Origin: Bacteroidota bacterium
Lineage (GTDB): Bacteria; Bacteroidota; Ignavibacteria; SZUA-365; JAADGX01
Length of the DNA stretch: 17,971 bases
Direction of reading: 5' to 3'
Assembly (NCBI GenBank): GCA_024276335.1
Contig: JAJRXL010000036.1
Coordinates: 1-17,971 of the forward strand
Part shown: piece by piece, positions 14,550-17,971 of the stretch
Layout: each line of letters starts with the position of its first letter
Numbering within the stretch: the first letter of the stretch is position 1
Notes under the pieces: model-generated
What the model saw: only the letters and a program-made list of their open reading frames with translations
Databases searched by the model: none
What the model was told of the DNA's origin: nothing
Position numbers and translations under genes: made by a program

Positions 14550-15362
14550 ATGAGCGTACGCTGTACCGTACCTGTTGTTATCGCGTTCCTGGCGGCGGTA
14601 TTGGCAGGCTGCACCGCCGGGAAGGAACTTTCCCTCGATACCGCCCAGGACCGTTTCCGGTATGGAATGGAATTGTACCATGCGGAAAATTACTTGGAAG
14701 CCGTAAAACAGTTTGAGATCATCCGCCTCCAGTTCCCGGGGAGCACCATCGCGGACAGCGCGCAGTTTTATTCCGGGATGTCGCGTTTCAAGCGCGAGGA
14801 GTACCAGCTGGCGGTGTTCGATTTCCAGCTTATGATCCGCAACCATCCGGACAGCCCGCTTACTCCTGACGCGTACTACATGATTGCGAAAAGCTATGTT
14901 ATGCTTTCTCCCCCGGTTGACCTCGACCAGAATTTCACGTTGAAGGCCCTCGATGCCTTGCAGACGTTCATGGAACTGTATCCTACCCACGAGAAAGTGG
15001 AAGAAGCGCGCCGGGACTACGGTCGCTTGTACCGGAAATTGGCTCTGAAAGAATTCAAGACGGGCGTTCTCTACCGGAAGCTCGGGTATTATCGTGCCGC
15101 CCTCGTGTATTTCAACACCGTCATCGACCGGTACTACAGCACCGACCTCGTCGATGATGCGATGGTGGAGAAGATCGAAATCCTGGTGGAAAAGAAACGC
15201 TACGCGGAGGCCCGTACCACTATCCGTGAATTCATGCGCAAGTACCCGGACAGTCCTCTTCTTTCACGCGTAGAGTCGGCAAAGGAAATCGTGGATCGCT
15301 CCCTCGGTCATTCAACGCTGGTGGGTGAAGCGAAGCGAAGTGAAAGGAACGACGATGACTGA
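14550..15362 (+). CDS. bamD: Outer membrane assembly lipoprotein BamD
   Basis: A 270-residue BamD (YfiO) homologue, an outer-membrane lipoprotein of the BAM complex that inserts beta-barrel proteins. The signal peptide ends in a good lipobox, LAGC with Cys21. Residues about 30-260 form consecutive TPR helix pairs: the first is DRFRYGMELYHAENYLEAVKQ, followed by QFPGSTIADSAQFYSG and HPDSPLTPDAYYMIAKSY. The BamD-typical segment with SPPVDLDQ, KALDALQTFMELYPTHEKVE and LYRKLGYYRAALVYFNTVID comes next. The length matches the family. The ATG at 14550 directly follows the previous stop; an ATG at 14546 is out of frame. The thioesterase gene starts inside the 3' end of this gene (ATG at 15355). In an FCB organism this protein should act together with BamA encoded elsewhere. 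Confidence 0.94.
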   Translation: MSVRCTVPVVIAFLAAVLAGCTAGKELSLDTAQDRFRYGMELYHAENYLEAVKQFEIIRLQFPGSTIADSAQFYSGMSRFKREEYQLAVFDFQLMIRNHPDSPLTPDAYYMIAKSYVMLSPPVDLDQNFTLKALDALQTFMELYPTHEKVEEARRDYGRLYRKLALKEFKTGVLYRKLGYYRAALVYFNTVIDRYYSTDLVDDAMVEKIEILVEKKRYAEARTTIREFMRKYPDSPLLSRVESAKEIVDRSLGHSTLVGEAKRSERNDDD

Positions 15363-15861
15363 GACCGCTCGTCCAAAACCCCACACCGTGGCGGCCAGCC
15401 GGGTCAAGATGACCGAGTTGGTTCTTCCCAACGACACCAATATCCTGGGCAACCTCCTGGGAGGGCGGCTCATGCATTGGATCGATATCGTGGGTGCGAT
15501 GTCCGCCGCGCGCCACAGTCATCTCGTTTGTGTGACCGCCAGCGTGGACCAGCTCGACTTTCTCTCTCCCGTAAAACTCGGGGAAGTCGTTCTTCTCGAA
15601 GCGCAGGTCAACCGGGTGTTCAACACTTCCCTCGAAGTGGGCGTACGGGTGATCAAGGAAAACCTTCTCTCCGGGCAGCGCCTTCACGCCAATACGGCGT
15701 TCCTGACGTTCGTGGGCTTGAACGCGGAAGGTAATCCCTCCCGCATGCCCCAGGTTATCCCCGAAACGGAAGAGGAGCGGGAAGAATACGAGCGCGCCCT
15801 GGAGCGCCGACGGATTCGCCTCGAGCGACGCCGGAAAATCCTGGAGGAGAAGCGCGCTTGA
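15355..15861 (+). CDS. Acyl-CoA thioesterase, hotdog fold (YciA-like)
   Basis: A 168-residue acyl-CoA thioesterase of the YciA/ACOT hotdog group, which hydrolyses acyl-CoA to free acid and CoA in the cytoplasm. The ATG at 15355 is preferred to an in-frame upstream ATG at 15325, because AAAGGA at 15343-15348 is well placed (6-base spacer). Homologues also begin near this point. The active-site helix pattern NDTNILGNLLGGRLMHWID (26-44) is intact, including Asn33, the Gly-Gly pair and Asp44. DFLSPVKLGE and VFNTSLEVGV follow as usual. The last 30 residues form a very charged helix (EEEREEYERALERRRIRLER), longer than in minimal family members. The gene overlaps bamD upstream by eight bases, and the next gene starts within its stop (TTGA). 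Why a thioesterase sits in an envelope operon is unclear; lipid or fatty-acid turnover is a guess. Confidence 0.92.
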   Translation: MTETARPKPHTVAASRVKMTELVLPNDTNILGNLLGGRLMHWIDIVGAMSAARHSHLVCVTASVDQLDFLSPVKLGEVVLLEAQVNRVFNTSLEVGVRVIKENLLSGQRLHANTAFLTFVGLNAEGNPSRMPQVIPETEEEREEYERALERRRIRLERRRKILEEKRA

Positions 15862-17522
15862 GCCGAAGATTCCTCGTTCTGCTTTTCCCGGCGTTGTTGC
15901 TTGCCGCCCCGCTGGTACGCGCCCAGCAACAGGCCCCGTCCGACCCGGCGCAATTTATCGATTGGTTGAGAGAGGCGCGGGCTGCCACCTACGCGGTGCA
16001 AGGCGGGAAGCCCGTGGACAAGTGCAATTTCCGCCTCGTCGCGGAGGTCTTGCGGGAGTGGGAGCGCGTGGGGCCTGAATACCGGAATCGGATACAGGCC
16101 GTCCTTCGCCCGCCCACGCTCGATACCAGCATTGTCAGCCCGTCCGGTTTCTTTGAAATACACTTCGATACGACCGGCTTCGATGCTCCGGCCATGCTCG
16201 ACAACGACGGCAATCGCCAACCCGGCACGGCATTCCTGTATGCAATCGCGGCGGCGGCGGCATTCGACTACGCATTCCAGCAGGAAGTCGATTCGATCGG
16301 CTACGAGCGCCCGCCGTTCCAGTTCGGCGCCTCGCGCTACCACGTGTACGTAAAAAACATGGGAGGAGGACTGTACGGAGTCACCTGGCCGGTGAATCCC
16401 TACAGTTACAAGTACCGACGCCCCACCTACACGTCGTACATCGAGGTGGATAACGATTACCAGGGGTATTTTTCCCCGGGCATCGCGGGGCTGAGCGTTA
16501 CCGCCGCCCACGAGCTTCACCACGCGATTCAGCTGGGCGGGTATGGGTTCTGGGACAACGACACGTTCTTTTACGAGCTGTCATCGACCTTCATGGAGGA
16601 CAGGGTCTATCCGAACGTTAACGACTACTATCTTTACTTGAAGGAGCTGTTCAACGAACCGGAACTACCGTTCTTCAAGCGTAGCGGCTATGATCTTGCC
16701 CTGTTCGGCATTCTCCTGTATCGCCGGTACGGCGACGGCGTCCTGCTCAAAACGTGGAACAATATCAAGTACCTGCCCCCGATGTTCGCGCTGGATGAAG
16801 CGCTGAAAGAGAGGGGATCGCGGATGGTCCAGGAGTATTGCACCTTTTCCCTCTGGAACTACTTTACCGGCTACCGTGCCGATACCTCCCAGAGCTACCG
16901 GGAAGGTGCCGCCTATCCGACGATGAAAATCCTCCAGAAAACGGAAATCATGAATACGCAGGCCATGTTTTTCGACGAATTGAAACCGATGGCCACGGAA
17001 TACCTCCAGGCCTACCGGGGACCGGATACCGTGACGTTCGTCGTGGCGAATGTCCATTCCGATTATTCCCTCCAGAAGATGAACGTCCCCGCTCAGTACA
17101 CCCTCGACGTCAAGACCGAAGGCTACGACGACTCGTACCGCCAGTTGACCAACGGGTGGGGGTACAAGCTGGTGGGAAGCGAAGAGAATACCTTCTGTTA
17201 CGTTGCCGTTCATAGCGGTGCGGTGGGAGGCGTATGTGAATCCGGCGTGTATCCGAACCCGTATCGCCCGGCGTACAGCGATTTCCTGACATTCCGCGTC
17301 AGTGGCACGGTGCCGCCGCGGGTCGATCTCGCCGTTTTTACGCCGGCCATGGAAGCCGTGTACAGGGAGAACCTGCGTGTGCAGAAAATCGGCGGTTGCA
17401 AGACGGTGGCCTGGAACGGGCGCCTCTCCGATGGGACGACGATCCCGCCGGGAGTGTATTTTTATACCGTTACGTACAAGGGACAGACCGAGTATGGAAA
17501 ATTTGCCGTTCTTGACCGGTAA
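15858..17522 (+). CDS. MXAN_6640-like HExxH metallopeptidase with C-terminal sorting/FlgD-like domain
   Basis: A 554-residue exported zinc-peptidase candidate. The start is a TTG at 15858 that overlaps the thioesterase stop (TTGA). It yields a textbook signal peptide (SRRFLVLLFPALLLAAPLVRAQ), which supports it over later starts. The metal motif is AAHELHHAIQ: His218, catalytic Glu219 and His222. A downstream Glu in YELSSTFMED (Glu240, or Glu247) is the probable third ligand, giving a gluzincin-type site. The arrangement, with a preceding YTSYIEVDNDY and the Glu about 18 residues after the second His, resembles the MXAN_6640 family of putative metalloproteases. Residues about 465-554 (SGVYPNPYRP... 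VAWNGRLSDGTTIPPGVYFY) form a FlgD-like/T9SS-type beta domain. Substrates are unknown. Position suggests a surface or periplasmic role alongside BamD. Confidence 0.87.
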   Translation: MSRRFLVLLFPALLLAAPLVRAQQQAPSDPAQFIDWLREARAATYAVQGGKPVDKCNFRLVAEVLREWERVGPEYRNRIQAVLRPPTLDTSIVSPSGFFEIHFDTTGFDAPAMLDNDGNRQPGTAFLYAIAAAAAFDYAFQQEVDSIGYERPPFQFGASRYHVYVKNMGGGLYGVTWPVNPYSYKYRRPTYTSYIEVDNDYQGYFSPGIAGLSVTAAHELHHAIQLGGYGFWDNDTFFYELSSTFMEDRVYPNVNDYYLYLKELFNEPELPFFKRSGYDLALFGILLYRRYGDGVLLKTWNNIKYLPPMFALDEALKERGSRMVQEYCTFSLWNYFTGYRADTSQSYREGAAYPTMKILQKTEIMNTQAMFFDELKPMATEYLQAYRGPDTVTFVVANVHSDYSLQKMNVPAQYTLDVKTEGYDDSYRQLTNGWGYKLVGSEENTFCYVAVHSGAVGGVCESGVYPNPYRPAYSDFLTFRVSGTVPPRVDLAVFTPAMEAVYRENLRVQKIGGCKTVAWNGRLSDGTTIPPGVYFYTVTYKGQTEYGKFAVLDR

Positions 17523-17569
17523 CCGGTCGCCTTTGATCATGCTTACTATTGCCATCGTGCTGACTCGAT

Positions 17570-17971
17570 ATGCCTGACGCCGTTCGACACATGGAATTAT
17601 CCGCCAGGAGCTTGAGCAAACAGTTCAACCGTCGGAAGATATTTCGCGAATTGACGTTCACGGTGGAGAAGGGGGAAGTATTCGGTATCACGGGGAAGAA
17701 CGGCTCCGGGAAGTCGACATTGCTGCGTATCCTGGCAGGAGTTTTAACGCCGAATTCCGGTTCGGTGGAATTCCACGTGGACGATACCACGATCGACCCG
17801 GAAAAGGTCATCGACGTGATGGGATACGCCGCGCCTTACCTGATGCTGTACGAGGAGTTCACCGCCCTGGAAAACATCCGGTTTTTTTCCGAGGTGCGGG
17901 GAATGCCGTTCGATACCACCGTGGCCCGCGGTTTCCTCGAACGGGTCGGACTGCCGTCCGATCGTCGCGAC
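17570..17971 (+). CDS. ABC transporter ATP-binding protein, N-terminal part (CcmA-like?)
   Basis: The first 134 codons of an ABC ATPase, cut by the window end. Two in-frame starts are possible, ATG at 17570 and ATG at 17591. I list the upstream one because an in-frame stop lies just before it, and neither has a strong ribosome binding site. Counting from the second Met, Walker A is GKNGSGKST at 35-43. The next region reads YAAPYLMLYEEFTALENIRF, where the usual Q-loop glutamine is absent (Ala/Pro instead). This 'P-x-L-x-LY-x-E-F/L-T-A-L-E-N' pattern recalls CcmA-type haem-exporter ATPases of Bacteroidota, but the signature motif, Walker B and any CcmB partner lie outside the window. The transported substrate therefore cannot be stated. 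Confidence 0.88.
   Translation, partial: MPDAVRHMELSARSLSKQFNRRKIFRELTFTVEKGEVFGITGKNGSGKSTLLRILAGVLTPNSGSVEFHVDDTTIDPEKVIDVMGYAAPYLMLYEEFTALENIRFFSEVRGMPFDTTVARGFLERVGLPSDRRD

Noticed and set aside
15684..16523. A 279-codon minus-strand frame opposite the thioesterase and peptidase genes.
   Set aside because: It spans the junction of two well-supported genes and has no domain features.
1..17971. Search for tRNA, rRNA, CRISPR arrays, insertion sequences and phage genes.
   Set aside because: I saw no tRNA T-loop or acceptor pairs, no rRNA-like blocks, no regularly spaced direct repeats, and no transposase or integrase motifs.

Overview
The window is about 18 kb of moderately GC-rich, densely packed bacterial DNA. 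It most resembles the Fibrobacterota-Chlorobiota-Bacteroidota (FCB) superphylum, probably an Ignavibacteria-, Kapabacteria- or Rhodothermota-like lineage. The main evidence is four secreted proteins that end in type IX secretion system (T9SS) or FlgD-like C-terminal domains; one has the classic QNYPNPFNP start. A BamD-type lipoprotein and an MXAN_6640-like metallopeptidase fit a Gram-negative envelope. The exact taxon cannot be fixed from this sequence. I see no rRNA, tRNA, CRISPR array, integrase, transposase or insertion sequence.

Layout. (1) 1-443: the 3' end of an acyl-CoA dehydrogenase, with a 75-aa HicB-like protein overlapping its stop codon. (2) 459-3875: a 1138-aa exported protein with an Asp-box (BNR) propeller, a fibronectin-III-like region, a LamG-like region and a T9SS tail. 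(3) 3991-6943: a tight plus-strand cluster of LemA, a TPM-domain protein, an FG-GAP-like putative lipoprotein and an unrecognised exported protein; two of its three junctions overlap. (4) 7084-8647: a DUF559-type PD-(D/E)XK nuclease-like protein, then an AlkD-type DNA glycosylase. (5) Minus strand, 11763 down to 8693: a cysteine-synthase-family PLP enzyme with a C-terminal cysteine cluster, then a TIM-barrel-like glycoside-hydrolase candidate with a T9SS tail. (6) 11764-12397: a 634-bp, more AT-rich divergent intergenic region containing only short inverted repeats and a weak promoter candidate. (7) 12398-13744: a NodB-family polysaccharide deacetylase with a T9SS-like tail. (8) 13974-17522: a compact run of an unrecognised membrane-anchored protein, BamD, an acyl-CoA thioesterase and a HExxH metallopeptidase, with abutting or overlapping junctions. 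(9) 17570-end: the start of an ABC-transporter ATPase, perhaps CcmA-like.

How the genes fit together. Most of the content concerns the cell envelope: exported cargo for the T9SS, outer-membrane assembly, LemA/TPM envelope proteins and carbohydrate-active enzymes. The nuclease/AlkD pair is the only DNA-metabolism block. No complete known defence system or biosynthetic cluster is visible. The best candidates for something undescribed are the LemA-TPM-lipoprotein-exported protein cluster, the run around bamD with its orphan anchored protein, the nuclease with a Glu-to-Gln change in its motif, and the cysteine cluster on the PLP enzyme. Each is a hypothesis, not an established system.
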